From Ignavibacteriaceae bacterium (GTDB lineage Bacteria > Bacteroidota > Ignavibacteria > Ignavibacteriales > Ignavibacteriaceae), in contig JAPHUI010000328.1 in assembly GCA_026193755.1 (NCBI GenBank), positions 1 through 7,910 of the forward strand: a DNA stretch of 7,910 nt. Direction: 5' to 3'. Made by a program: the position numbers and the translations under genes. This document shows, piece by piece, positions 1-6,670 of this stretch. Under the pieces are notes generated by a model. It did no database searches. It was not told the origin of the DNA and saw nothing but the letters and a program-made list of their open reading frames with translations. Each line of letters begins with the position of its first letter. Within the stretch, counting starts at the first letter, position 1.

Positions 1-2355
1 AATAAAAATTTTAAAAAAATTATAAAGACTCCAGGTAATTTCCTTATCTTTTATAGAAACAGCAGTGGTTTTACTTACCCCTTCAACGTCAGTCTTTAAT
101 ATATATGTTATGTAATCCTCCCCATAAAGAGAAATATTAGCCCAGCCATCATTATCAGGAGATAATTTTACTTTAAAGATTTGTTCATTCTGTTCCTTAG
201 ATGGAAAGATATTCCCCCTTACCTGAATAACTTTACCGTCAGAATACTCAAAGATTTTTACAAGGCTCAAATCTATTACCGAACCCAATGCAGCTTTATT
301 TGATTCTAAAAAATCAGGAAATTCTGGTGCGCCAAGATTTTCTATATTAAAATTTGCTGCAACAGCGACATAACCCGATGTAATGTTATTATTTTTAACA
401 GGAACTATACCAGCGAAACTAACTCCATTATCAGAGGATTTAATTTCCTCAACATTTATTCCTTCTTCATTTTTATTGAGTAACTTCACATAATCTATAT
501 TCTCATCAAGACCAACATTAAATCTTCCAAGAACACTAAAGTTTCTGTTAAAAATCAAAATTTCTGAACTTAACGATTCTCTCTGAAGTGAACTTTTACT
601 CCATGTCAAAAATGCTTCTGAATCAAAATTAGAATTTAATTTGTATAAAGAAGAGACTAGTCTCTCGTTCTTAAATGAATTGCGTAAAGTTTCATCAACC
701 AGGTATGATAAGAGTTCCCTGTTGGCTCTATTCACTTCAAATGCAATTACCTTTAGTGACCTTCTTTCAAGTTCTAGATTAAAATAGTTTAACATTGATA
801 TTGTGATAACAGAAGCTATTAACGATGAGTAAACAACAATTATTGAAATATTTTTTTTTCGAAAAGCAATACTTGCAATTACAAAAAAAATAAGTGAAAT
901 AAAAGCAATGCACATTAATGGTGTAATTAATGGTTCAGACTGGTATAGGAAGAAAATCAGACAGAAAATCTGGATAAGAATAAATAAGATTATAAATTTT
1001 GTTACAGATGTATCCTCACCAATCAGTTTTGTGAATTTTCCTATTAAAAGAATAAGAGATATTATGACAAAAATTGATGCTAGTCCGAATATCAGAACAT
1101 TTAAATTCATTACCACCGCAGGAAAACTCGGAATCAAGTCCGGTTCCTTAAAGTAACGGATCGTTGAGTCGAATATCACACTTTTAATCGAGGCAGCTAA
1201 CCCACGAAGGGTGCCGAATGCAATTAGCGCGATTAAAGGTGAAGAAATAATTTTAATTATGAAAAAACGGTTTGATTTTTTTTCTCGTGAGTAGATTAAA
1301 ATATATTGAAAGAATTTTAATCCAATAATCAGAAGGAAGATATTTGTAACGATAAATTCGATGGGCGTTTTAACTATGCCCCAGGCAAAAGTCGAAGAGA
1401 AATAAGAGGGATCAACAAGCGGCCCATCTAAAAACCTGGATGGAAAACCTGCCAGGAAAAATAAGAATCTTAAAGCAGAAAGATATATTATTAACACGAT
1501 GAATCTGACAGATTTCCATTTTATAGTTTGAAAATCAGATTTTAATCCAAGGGTTAAAAAAATTAAACCTATTACTAATAATAAAATCTGTATCTGGGTC
1601 GATGTTTCTTCAATCTGTGATACTTCAAAATTTAATGAAGGCTTAAAGAAACTTACCATTCCAATTTTGCTTTTATTTGAATTGAGTAAAATTATAGAAT
1701 GAACTCTGCCGTCTTTTGATGGTTGAGAATACGGATCGTAATAAACATTAAAAAGAGTATTAAATCTGTTTGCAAGTTCCTCACTAAAACTGACTTCATT
1801 GAAAAATTTATTCTGCAAGGAATAATTTTTCTCTATAGGTGAACTTATAAGTAAATAGAAAATATCTGATTGAACCTTTACAGTATCGATAATATTGAGA
1901 TATGTAATTAATGGAGAATTAAAGAAGTGAACTTCATTCAAGGGATAGACAAATGGAAAAATTTCCTCCTGCTTGATTGCAATTATATTATTCCACGCAA
2001 TTATTTTTCCGTTTGGGGCAACAACCTCCACCGAATAGTCTTTGTTGATTTCACTGTTTGCCAGTGAAATTAAATCGCCGTATTCATAATCTGTGGTAAT
2101 TAAAGTTTTATGAAGCTCATTTTTTATCCTGTTTTTTGTTTCAACTAGCCGGTTTTCTTTTCCTGATAGTACTGCTTTAACCCCGTTCTCAATTTCAAGT
2201 ATTTTATCAGACAACTCCTTATCCCAATCGGACCTTTCTTTTTCAATCAGGACAGGAGAAATAAGCCCTACGAAAAAAATTAGTAGTAAAATAAAAAAGA
2301 CGATAGCAAAATATTTTCTATCGCCTTTAAGATATTCTGATATCTTATTTTTCAT
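1..2355 (-). CDS. Large polytopic membrane sensor protein, 5' part only (possible sensor histidine kinase)
   Basis: Translating the minus strand from the ATG at 2355-2353 gives 785 codons with no stop up to the window edge, so this is the N-terminal part of a longer gene. Visible layout: helix 1 at about residues 16-37; an extracytoplasmic stretch at about 40-250, whose start (40-85) is charged and probably helical; about eight hydrophobic helices between about 254 and 524; a second soluble stretch at about 526-775, mixed alpha/beta; then a hydrophobic turn (NFFKIFI, 779-785) that looks like the start of the next helix. This resembles receptors with Cache/CHASE-like input domains followed by HAMP and kinase modules, but no catalytic motif (H-box, N, G boxes) lies inside the window, so the kinase call is inference. 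A cyclase, a phosphatase or another output is possible. The start overlaps the stop of the upstream DUF4783-like gene as TAATG and has no Shine-Dalgarno of its own, which points to translational coupling. Confidence 0.8.
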   Translation of the reverse strand, partial: MKNKISEYLKGDRKYFAIVFFILLLIFFVGLISPVLIEKERSDWDKELSDKILEIENGVKAVLSGKENRLVETKNRIKNELHKTLITTDYEYGDLISLANSEINKDYSVEVVAPNGKIIAWNNIIAIKQEEIFPFVYPLNEVHFFNSPLITYLNIIDTVKVQSDIFYLLISSPIEKNYSLQNKFFNEVSFSEELANRFNTLFNVYYDPYSQPSKDGRVHSIILLNSNKSKIGMVSFFKPSLNFEVSQIEETSTQIQILLLVIGLIFLTLGLKSDFQTIKWKSVRFIVLIIYLSALRFLFFLAGFPSRFLDGPLVDPSYFSSTFAWGIVKTPIEFIVTNIFLLIIGLKFFQYILIYSREKKSNRFFIIKIISSPLIALIAFGTLRGLAASIKSVIFDSTIRYFKEPDLIPSFPAVVMNLNVLIFGLASIFVIISLILLIGKFTKLIGEDTSVTKFIILFILIQIFCLIFFLYQSEPLITPLMCIAFISLIFFVIASIAFRKKNISIIVVYSSLIASVITISMLNYFNLELERRSLKVIAFEVNRANRELLSYLVDETLRNSFKNERLVSSLYKLNSNFDSEAFLTWSKSSLQRESLSSEILIFNRNFSVLGRFNVGLDENIDYVKLLNKNEEGINVEEIKSSDNGVSFAGIVPVKNNNITSGYVAVAANFNIENLGAPEFPDFLESNKAALGSVIDLSLVKIFEYSDGKVIQVRGNIFPSKEQNEQIFKVKLSPDNDGWANISLYGEDYITYILKTDVEGVSKTTAVSIKDKEITWSLYNFFKIFI

Positions 2356-2810
2356 TAATTAATTGAAATTTGAGTGATATACCATTTACTGCCTGCTTTA
2401 CTGAGAGTTATATATAAGTGCGCAACTTCCCTTTTCCCTTTTTTCTCAAAATAGTATTCACCTTTTCCATAAGAAAGTGAACCTTCAGTATTTTTCTCTT
2501 CGAACCTAAATGAGACTACTTTATATGAATTAAAAAAATCTTCTAAGATGTAGTAAGCCTGATTAGAAGAATAGTAGCCATTTACTCCATTTATTAAACT
2601 GATATATGGTTGTGAAGAAAAATACTTTGAAATTGTCTGCATTTGGTTATTTACAATTCCTGATTCAAGTTCATCAAGAATAATTGATTGAATTTTAACT
2701 TTATTTGTGGAGTTAAAATTTTGCTGCAGGTTATTATGCTGTGGAAAAAGAGGGTTAAAAAAACTTAATAATGATAAAATTGCAATGATATATAAAAAAG
2801 TAGTCTTCAT
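2355..2810 (-). CDS. Secreted DUF4783-like small protein
   Basis: A 151-residue protein. Residues 1-24 form a signal peptide: a Lys at position 2, a hydrophobic core (FLYIIAILSLLSFF) and a likely cleavage near FPQ. The mature part, about 43-151, has the pattern of DUF4783 proteins, which I recall as having an NTF2-like fold: an initial helix (LDELESGIVNNQMQTISKYF), a strand pair around GYYSSNQAYYILEDFF, and a C-terminal run of strands (SYGKGEYYFEKKG, VAHLYITLSK, KWYITQISIN). Such proteins are common in Bacteroidota and have no established function. The family call rests on remembered pattern, not a search. The gene starts 39 nt beyond the tail of the preceding terminator and shows no clear Shine-Dalgarno. 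Its stop overlaps the start of the large membrane sensor, so the two are probably made together. The protein could be a periplasmic partner of that receptor, which is inference from the coupling. Confidence 0.82.
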   Translation of the reverse strand: MKTTFLYIIAILSLLSFFNPLFPQHNNLQQNFNSTNKVKIQSIILDELESGIVNNQMQTISKYFSSQPYISLINGVNGYYSSNQAYYILEDFFNSYKVVSFRFEEKNTEGSLSYGKGEYYFEKKGKREVAHLYITLSKAGSKWYITQISIN

Positions 2811-2848
2811 TTATTACTAATTTAATTAAATCTTAACCATAAATCTAT

Positions 2849-2874
2849 AAAAAGAAATGGGGCAGATGCCCCAT
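2849..2874 (-). terminator. Intrinsic terminator after the fibronectin III lipoprotein gene
   Basis: Four nt beyond the lipoprotein stop, the minus strand shows a perfect 7-bp stem, ATGGGGC/GCCCCAT, closing the 4-nt loop ATCT. It is followed at once by the T-rich tail TTCTTTTT. A GC-rich stem with a U-tract is the standard Rho-independent form. It separates the lipoprotein unit from the DUF4783/sensor unit, which should therefore have its own promoter in the short AT-rich gap 2811-2856 or depend on read-through. Confidence 0.9.
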
Positions 2875-2878
2875 CAGC

Positions 2879-3688
2879 TTATCTTTTACACTCTTTCTGA
2901 AGTGGTTTTCTTACTCCAGGTGTGCCTGAAGGTTTTAATTGTCTTTCACCTTCAACGAGCTGGTAAGCCCAATCGAATACCACTCGTTCACTAGTAATTT
3001 GAGAAATCCTGATTTTTGCGTAGTGATTATTCCATGTCCAGATAACATAAGTATGACCAACTTTTGCAATAGCATCCTTTGTCGGTGACCAACCTGAAGT
3101 TGGAGCAAAAGGAATATCATAAATATCATTTGTCGGACCCATATCCTGAATATCTGTATCACTATATACATCTAGGTAAAAGGTACCCTGGTAATTTTCG
3201 AAGAAGAAATCCGCATCGATACTATCATATGCAACTACTGATTCTAGTGCGAAGGAATAACCGGAGTTATTTGGAAACTGTCTGTAATCGAATATTGCGA
3301 CGTTGAAATCTTCCGGTCTAGCAGTTGAGTAAACTACATCAATGCTTAAATCACTTTCATTACCATTATAGTCATAAGCAGTGATTGCATAAAAATATTT
3401 TTCTCCGTTAACGGCATCATAATCAACAAAACTGCAGGATGCTGATGAACCAATTATATAATACTTCCCATCATAATCGTCGCTGTAATAAATATTGTAA
3501 CCAGCTAAATCAGATTCCCTGTTTTCATTCCAATAGAGGTCGACTCTGTTATCGCCATTTAAAACATTTACCCCGGTTGGAGGAGCAGGTGCGACGTTAT
3601 CGATGACATATTCGGGCTCATTAACACCACAACCGGTAATTTGTAATAATAGAATTACTGCTGCAATTAAAGTTATAAGATTTTTCAT
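2879..3688 (-). CDS. Fibronectin type III domain lipoprotein
   Basis: A 269-residue protein when started at the ATG at 3688. The frame stays open upstream to an ATG at 3748, but the inner start is preferred. It has a strong Shine-Dalgarno (AGAGGTGAT just upstream) and puts a clean lipoprotein signal at the N-terminus: MKN, a hydrophobic core, and the lipobox ITGC with Cys20 as the lipidated residue. Residues about 34-125 form one fibronectin type III domain (APAPPTGVNV start, the VDLYWN strand, GYNIYYS, YFYAITAYDYNGNES). Residues about 130-255 form a second region with aromatic strands (HTYVIWTWNNHYAKIRIS, RVVFDWAYQ). I recall similar sequences in Ignavibacteria-like genomes, with no known function. 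The tail is basic (RKPLQKECKR). It is probably anchored in the outer membrane or exposed on the surface. It is transcribed alone, with a terminator directly after it, so no function follows from its neighbours. Confidence 0.88.
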   Translation of the reverse strand: MKNLITLIAAVILLLQITGCGVNEPEYVIDNVAPAPPTGVNVLNGDNRVDLYWNENRESDLAGYNIYYSDDYDGKYYIIGSSASCSFVDYDAVNGEKYFYAITAYDYNGNESDLSIDVVYSTARPEDFNVAIFDYRQFPNNSGYSFALESVVAYDSIDADFFFENYQGTFYLDVYSDTDIQDMGPTNDIYDIPFAPTSGWSPTKDAIAKVGHTYVIWTWNNHYAKIRISQITSERVVFDWAYQLVEGERQLKPSGTPGVRKPLQKECKR

Positions 3689-3693
3689 TTTAT

Positions 3694-3734
3694 CACCTCT
3701 TTTGTTTACGCAATTAGTAAGCCCAAATGAGGTG
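3694..3734 (-). promoter_or_regulatory. Strong Shine-Dalgarno with upstream complement (possible masking hairpin)
   Basis: On the minus strand GAGGTG (3699-3694), the core of the lipoprotein ribosome site, is exactly complementary to CACCTC at 3734-3729. The 29-nt loop holds a smaller TTAC/GTAA pairing. If the 6-bp stem forms, it hides the ribosome site. A 10-codon ORF starting at 3738 and ending with TAA at 3706 crosses the upstream arm, but it has no visible ribosome site. The Shine-Dalgarno is certain. The masking role is inference from a short pairing that could arise by chance. Confidence 0.4.
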
Positions 3735-3754
3735 CCATAAAATGTCATATGAAT

Positions 3755-3821
3755 TCTATCTAAAATGATAAAAAACGAAGATTTTACGTATAGATTATTA
3801 GACAGGTAGTCTATCTAAAAT
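3755..3821 (-). repeat. 12-bp direct repeat ATTTTAGATAGA, two copies
   Basis: The minus-strand word ATTTTAGATAGA occurs at 3821-3810, touching the pyrC stop codon, and again at 3766-3755, upstream of the lipoprotein gene. The two copies have the same orientation and lie 55 bp apart. The flanks differ, so this is not part of a longer duplication. It could be a paired protein-binding site or two promoter-like elements for the lipoprotein gene, or chance in AT-rich DNA. Confidence 0.4.
3791..3817 (-). terminator. Weak stem-loop after pyrC, doubtful terminator
   Basis: Just past the pyrC stop, AGAC/GTCT closes a 5-nt loop and is extended by TAGAT/ATCTA across a 4-nt bulge. The stem is short and no U-tract follows directly (the next bases are CGTAAAATC). 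It may slow polymerase or protect the 3' end, but it is not a convincing intrinsic terminator. No better one is visible between pyrC and the lipoprotein gene. Confidence 0.25.
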
Positions 3822-5122
3822 TAAGCACTAACAAGGTCAATCCACTGGTTATCAGCATACATTTTTTTTCTATTGATAACGGCAATTGCTTTCCCTGTGA
3901 GTAGTCTTTTATCAAATGGGGAGTTTTTTGATTTGCTTTTGAATTTGGAAACATCAACTGTCCATACTAAATCAGGATCAATAATTGTAAAGTTGGCTAC
4001 AGCTCCAACTTCAAATTTTGGAATAGGAATATTAAGAATTCTGCGCGGGTTGATTGATAATTTATTTACTAGTTCTTCAATGCTAATTTTATTTTTATGT
4101 AACAATTCTGTAGACGACAATCCAACAATCGTTTCAAGTCCCACTATCCCATTCGGTGCAAATTGAAATTCGGTTTCTTTTTCTTCAATTGAATGAGGTG
4201 CATGATCTGAAGCAATGCAGTCAATAGTTCCGTCTTTTATTCCTTTGATTATTGCAATAATATCATCCTGAGTTCTCAGTGGAGGATTCATCTTAAAATT
4301 GGTATCATAAGATTTTACTGCATCATCTGTTAGAGTGAAGTGATGTGGAGTTACTTCTGCTGTAACTTTTATTCCTTTTTTCTTTGCATCTCGTACAAGG
4401 TTCACAGAATTTTTTGTACTGATATGTGCAATATGTATTCTTCCTCCAGTGTATTCAGCCATTAAAATATCTCTGCTAACTATTATATCTTCCGCAACAG
4501 AAGCCAGTGCCGGAAGTCCAAGCAGCGTTGAATTGACTCCTTCATTCATTGCACCATCAGCCAGTGATTCGTCTTCGCAATGTTCAATAATTGGAGTATT
4601 GTACATGTTTGCATATTCAAAGGCTCTTCTCAGAACAGCCGAAGTTCTGATGGCCACCCCGTCATCTGAGAAAGCAACTGCACCAGCTTCAACCAACTCT
4701 GCCATTGGCGATATTATTTCACCTTTGCGCCCTAAAGAGGCTGCAGCAACCGGATATACATCAACTAAGTGATTTGCTGCTTGCTCTTTAATAAACTTAA
4801 CCACTTCTGCAGTGTCAATATCAGGCTCAGTGTTGGGCATACAGGCAACTCCGGTAAAACCTCCAGCAGCAGCACTATTACAACCTGTAAGAACTGTTTC
4901 TTCATCCTCCCTGCCCGGTTCTCTTAAATGAACATGCATATCGAATAAACCGGGGACGAGGATTTTGCCTGAAAAATCAAATTCCTTTGCCCCTCTAATT
5001 TCAGCTTGATTTAACTCGCCAATTTTAGAGATTATTCCATTATCAACAAGAACAGAGGTTCCCTTTAAATTTACTATATCTTCCGGATGAATTATATCAA
5101 CATTTTTTAAAATTATTTTCAT
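3821..5122 (-). CDS. pyrC: Dihydroorotase, type I
   Basis: A 433-residue amidohydrolase that interconverts N-carbamoyl-L-aspartate and L-dihydroorotate, the third step of de novo pyrimidine synthesis in the cytoplasm. The metal and catalytic residues expected for an active enzyme are all visible: DMHVHLREPG (His63, His65, Arg67), MPNT (Asn97), FSDDG (Asp153 as the likely bridging ligand), EHCED (His181), HIAHIST (His233) and SDHAPH (Asp306). It is therefore not one of the inactive PyrC' paralogues. Length and N-terminal beta-sandwich (residues 1-55) fit the long class I type rather than the short E. coli type. The ATG at 5122 lies 10 nt after the pyrB TAG with a weak purine-rich site (AGAAGA), so the gene is read from the pyr operon. 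Class I dihydroorotases often need aspartate transcarbamoylase as a partner, as in Aquifex, and the adjacent pyrB fits this, by inference. Confidence 0.97.
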   Translation of the reverse strand: MKIILKNVDIIHPEDIVNLKGTSVLVDNGIISKIGELNQAEIRGAKEFDFSGKILVPGLFDMHVHLREPGREDEETVLTGCNSAAAGGFTGVACMPNTEPDIDTAEVVKFIKEQAANHLVDVYPVAAASLGRKGEIISPMAELVEAGAVAFSDDGVAIRTSAVLRRAFEYANMYNTPIIEHCEDESLADGAMNEGVNSTLLGLPALASVAEDIIVSRDILMAEYTGGRIHIAHISTKNSVNLVRDAKKKGIKVTAEVTPHHFTLTDDAVKSYDTNFKMNPPLRTQDDIIAIIKGIKDGTIDCIASDHAPHSIEEKETEFQFAPNGIVGLETIVGLSSTELLHKNKISIEELVNKLSINPRRILNIPIPKFEVGAVANFTIIDPDLVWTVDVSKFKSKSKNSPFDKRLLTGKAIAVINRKKMYADNQWIDLVSA

Positions 5123-5132
5123 AATGAATCTT

Positions 5133-6053
5133 CTAGTTTAGAGTTCCGAGTAAATATAAAACTGCCATCCTTATAGCAACACCATTTGTAACCTGGTAAA
5201 GAATAATCTGGCTGGAGCCATCTGCGACTTCAGACGATAATTCAACACCTCTGTTTATTGGACCGGGGTGCAGTATTAAAATGTCCTTACCAATTTTATC
5301 TAATCGTTCCTGTGTTATTCCAAAGTACTTTGCGTATTCTCTGATTGATGGAAAATATTCTCTTGCTTTTCTTTCAAGTTGAATTCTTAATACATTTAAA
5401 ACATCATTCTCCTGAATTGCTTCATCAATATCATAAATAACGTCTACTCCTAAATCTTTAATATCTCTTGGAATCATAGTTGAAGGACCGCAAACTGATA
5501 CTTTTACTCCCATCGTCTTCAAACCAAAAATATTGGATAGAGCAACCCGGCTGTGAGCAATATCTCCAACTATGCAGATCTTTAATCCTTCAAGACGACC
5601 AATCTTTTGCCGGATTGAATACATATCTAATAAAGCCTGTGTCGGGTGCTCATGAGTTCCATCACCAGCATTTATAATATTTGAATTACAAATTTTTGTT
5701 AAATATAACGGTGTGCCGGCAGCTGAATGTCTGACTACTACCATATCGACTTTCATTGCTTCAATATTTTTCATCGTGTCCTTAAAAGTTTCTCCCTTGC
5801 TAACACTACTGCCGGAAATAGAAAAGTTAATTGCATCAGCAGATAATCTTTTTTCTGCAAGTTCAAATGAAATGCGTGTCCTGGTGGAACTCTCGTAAAA
5901 AAGGTTGACTACGGTTTTGCCCTGAAGCGTAGGGACTTTCTTTATTGGTCTTTCAAGTATTTCTCTGAAGGTATTTGCTGTATCTAAAATTGTTTGAATG
6001 TCTTCCTTTGGAACTCCTTGTAAACCGAGTAGATGTCTGCTTGATAAAGCCAT
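5133..6053 (-). CDS. pyrB: Aspartate carbamoyltransferase, catalytic chain
   Basis: The protein has 306 residues from the ATG at 6053, or 308 from a GTG at 6059. It joins carbamoyl phosphate to aspartate to give N-carbamoyl aspartate. Numbered from the GTG form, the family signatures are: carbamoyl-phosphate loop YESSTRTR (55-62); VSKGE (86-90), with the lysine of the 80s loop; RH at 110-111; AGDGTHEHPTQALLD (131-145); AHSRV (168-172); LRIQLER (224-230), which binds aspartate; and HPGPINRGVE (264-273). The size is normal for a catalytic chain, and no pyrI regulatory gene follows. The GTG overlaps the pyrR TGA as GTGA, but the ribosome site GGGAAGGA is only 3 nt from the GTG and 9 nt from the ATG. 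Relatives usually start close to the SSRHLLGL motif, so the ATG is preferred, with translational coupling to pyrR likely either way. Confidence 0.96.
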   Translation of the reverse strand: MALSSRHLLGLQGVPKEDIQTILDTANTFREILERPIKKVPTLQGKTVVNLFYESSTRTRISFELAEKRLSADAINFSISGSSVSKGETFKDTMKNIEAMKVDMVVVRHSAAGTPLYLTKICNSNIINAGDGTHEHPTQALLDMYSIRQKIGRLEGLKICIVGDIAHSRVALSNIFGLKTMGVKVSVCGPSTMIPRDIKDLGVDVIYDIDEAIQENDVLNVLRIQLERKAREYFPSIREYAKYFGITQERLDKIGKDILILHPGPINRGVELSSEVADGSSQIILYQVTNGVAIRMAVLYLLGTLN

Positions 6054-6055
6054 AG

Positions 6056-6607
6056 TCACTCATCCTTCCCATCAATTTCAATCAGGTATATCGCATCTTC
6101 TTCATCAACTTCGGTCATTCTAACTTTTATCTCTTCATTTTGCGAGGTGGGAATGTTCTTGCCAACATAATCAGCCCTAATTGGGAGTTCCCGATGCCCT
6201 CTGTCAACCAGAATACATAGTTGAATTGATGCTGGACGACCCAAATCCATTATAGCATTCATAGCTGACCTTACAGTTCTGCCTGTATAAAGCACATCAT
6301 CTACAAGTATTATATGTTTCTCATTGATATCGAAAGTGATATCTGAAACTGAAACTTCGGGTTGTTTTATCCTAGTTCTAAAATCATCACGATAAAGTGT
6401 TACATCCAAAACACCTATTGGTAAATCCGCACCGTCTATAGTTTTCAACTTATTATGGATTCTTCTGGCAAGAAATTCACCACGCGTACGCATTCCCATT
6501 AAAACAAGATTCCCAGATCCTTTGTTCTTTTCGAGAATTTCGTGAGTAATTCTGGTGAGAATTCTTTCAAGACCCTCCTGGTCGGCAACTTTTGTCTTAA
6601 TCTTCAT
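6056..6607 (-). CDS. pyrR: PyrR: pyr operon RNA-binding regulator and uracil phosphoribosyltransferase
   Basis: A 183-residue protein of the PyrR family, close to the usual length of about 180. PyrR binds pyr mRNA in a UMP-dependent way and often also makes UMP from uracil and PRPP. The PRPP-binding signature is clear at about 99-113 (IILVDDVLYTGRTVRSA), followed by the flexible region around VDRGHRELPIRADYVGK (134-150). The TRGEFLARRI segment (41-50) is typical of the family. The ATG at 6607 has a strong AGGAGG site 9 nt upstream, and that site is buried in a hairpin. It overlaps the TGA of a short leader ORF as ATGA. The gene leads pyrB and pyrC, and a PyrR-binding loop stands in its own leader, so it probably represses itself and the operon when UMP is plentiful. 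Confidence 0.96.
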   Translation of the reverse strand: MKIKTKVADQEGLERILTRITHEILEKNKGSGNLVLMGMRTRGEFLARRIHNKLKTIDGADLPIGVLDVTLYRDDFRTRIKQPEVSVSDITFDINEKHIILVDDVLYTGRTVRSAMNAIMDLGRPASIQLCILVDRGHRELPIRADYVGKNIPTSQNEEIKVRMTEVDEEDAIYLIEIDGKDE

Positions 6608-6663
6608 ACAAAAAAACCTCCTGAGCTTTGTCTCGTGGAGGTAATGTTGTTTTTAATTTTCAT
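6604..6663 (-). CDS. Putative 19-codon pyr leader peptide overlapping pyrR
   Basis: A short ORF runs from the ATG at 6663 to a TGA at 6606-6604, encoding MKIKNNITSTRQSSGGFFV. GGAG at 6673-6670 lies 6 nt before the ATG, a good ribosome-site distance, and that GGAG is inside the 3' arm of the PyrR-binding loop. The TGA overlaps the pyrR ATG as ATGA, the usual form for stop-restart coupling, and the ORF crosses the whole hairpin that hides the pyrR ribosome site. A ribosome reading it would open that hairpin and could deliver initiation to pyrR. The first codons mirror the pyrR start (MKIK in both). The ORF is short enough to be open by chance, and its translation is inferred, not shown. Confidence 0.45.
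   Translation of the reverse strand: MKIKNNITSTRQSSGGFFV
6610..6642 (-). terminator. Leader hairpin hiding the pyrR Shine-Dalgarno, with U-tract (attenuator)
   Basis: On the minus strand ACCTCC (6642-6637) pairs perfectly with GGAGGT (6621-6616). The loop holds a further GAG/CUC pairing, and seven Ts follow at 6616-6610. The right arm is the AGGAGG ribosome site of pyrR and the T-run is its spacer to the ATG. The same element therefore looks like both a Rho-independent attenuator and a translation lock. The stem is seen directly. Which of the two roles works in the cell cannot be told from sequence. Confidence 0.7.
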
Positions 6664-6670
6664 TTCCTTC
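6637..6670 (-). promoter_or_regulatory. Alternative pairing in the pyr leader (candidate antiterminator)
   Basis: GAAGGAAATG (6670-6661) can pair with CATTACCTCC (6646-6637): eight of ten positions match (mismatches at 6665/6642 and 6669/6638), across a 14-nt A-rich loop. The left arm uses the lower-stem bases of the PyrR-binding loop and the right arm uses the strand that hides the pyrR ribosome site, so this fold excludes both. That is the three-way logic of Bacillus pyr attenuators. Its stability against the other folds needs a folding calculation. Confidence 0.45.

Noticed and set aside
851..859. Run of nine T (A on the coding strand) as a possible frameshift site in the large sensor gene.
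   Set aside because: The frame stays open without a break on both sides of the run, and the protein continues sensibly, so there is no sign of a frameshift here.
908..1156. Plus-strand 82-codon ORF inside the sensor gene.
   Set aside because: It lies opposite the long open minus-strand frame, has no domain-like content and is explained as a shadow of the helix-coding region.
1928..1939. Short imperfect palindrome around GAAGTGAACTTC as an operator.
   Set aside because: It lies deep inside the coding region of the sensor gene and is explained by codon content.
2935..3171. Second minus-strand ORF of 78 codons inside the lipoprotein gene.
   Set aside because: It is an alternative frame of a gene with a clear lipobox and fibronectin domain, and its own translation looks like no protein family.
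3689..3748. Upstream extension of the lipoprotein ORF by 20 codons.
   Set aside because: The extension would put polar residues before the lipoprotein signal, and it bypasses the strong Shine-Dalgarno just before the inner ATG.
4449..4772. Plus-strand ORF of 107 codons opposite pyrC, and similar ones at 3873-4166, 5480-5677 and 5713-5898.
   Set aside because: All are antisense to conserved catalytic regions of pyrC and pyrB and are low-complexity shadows.
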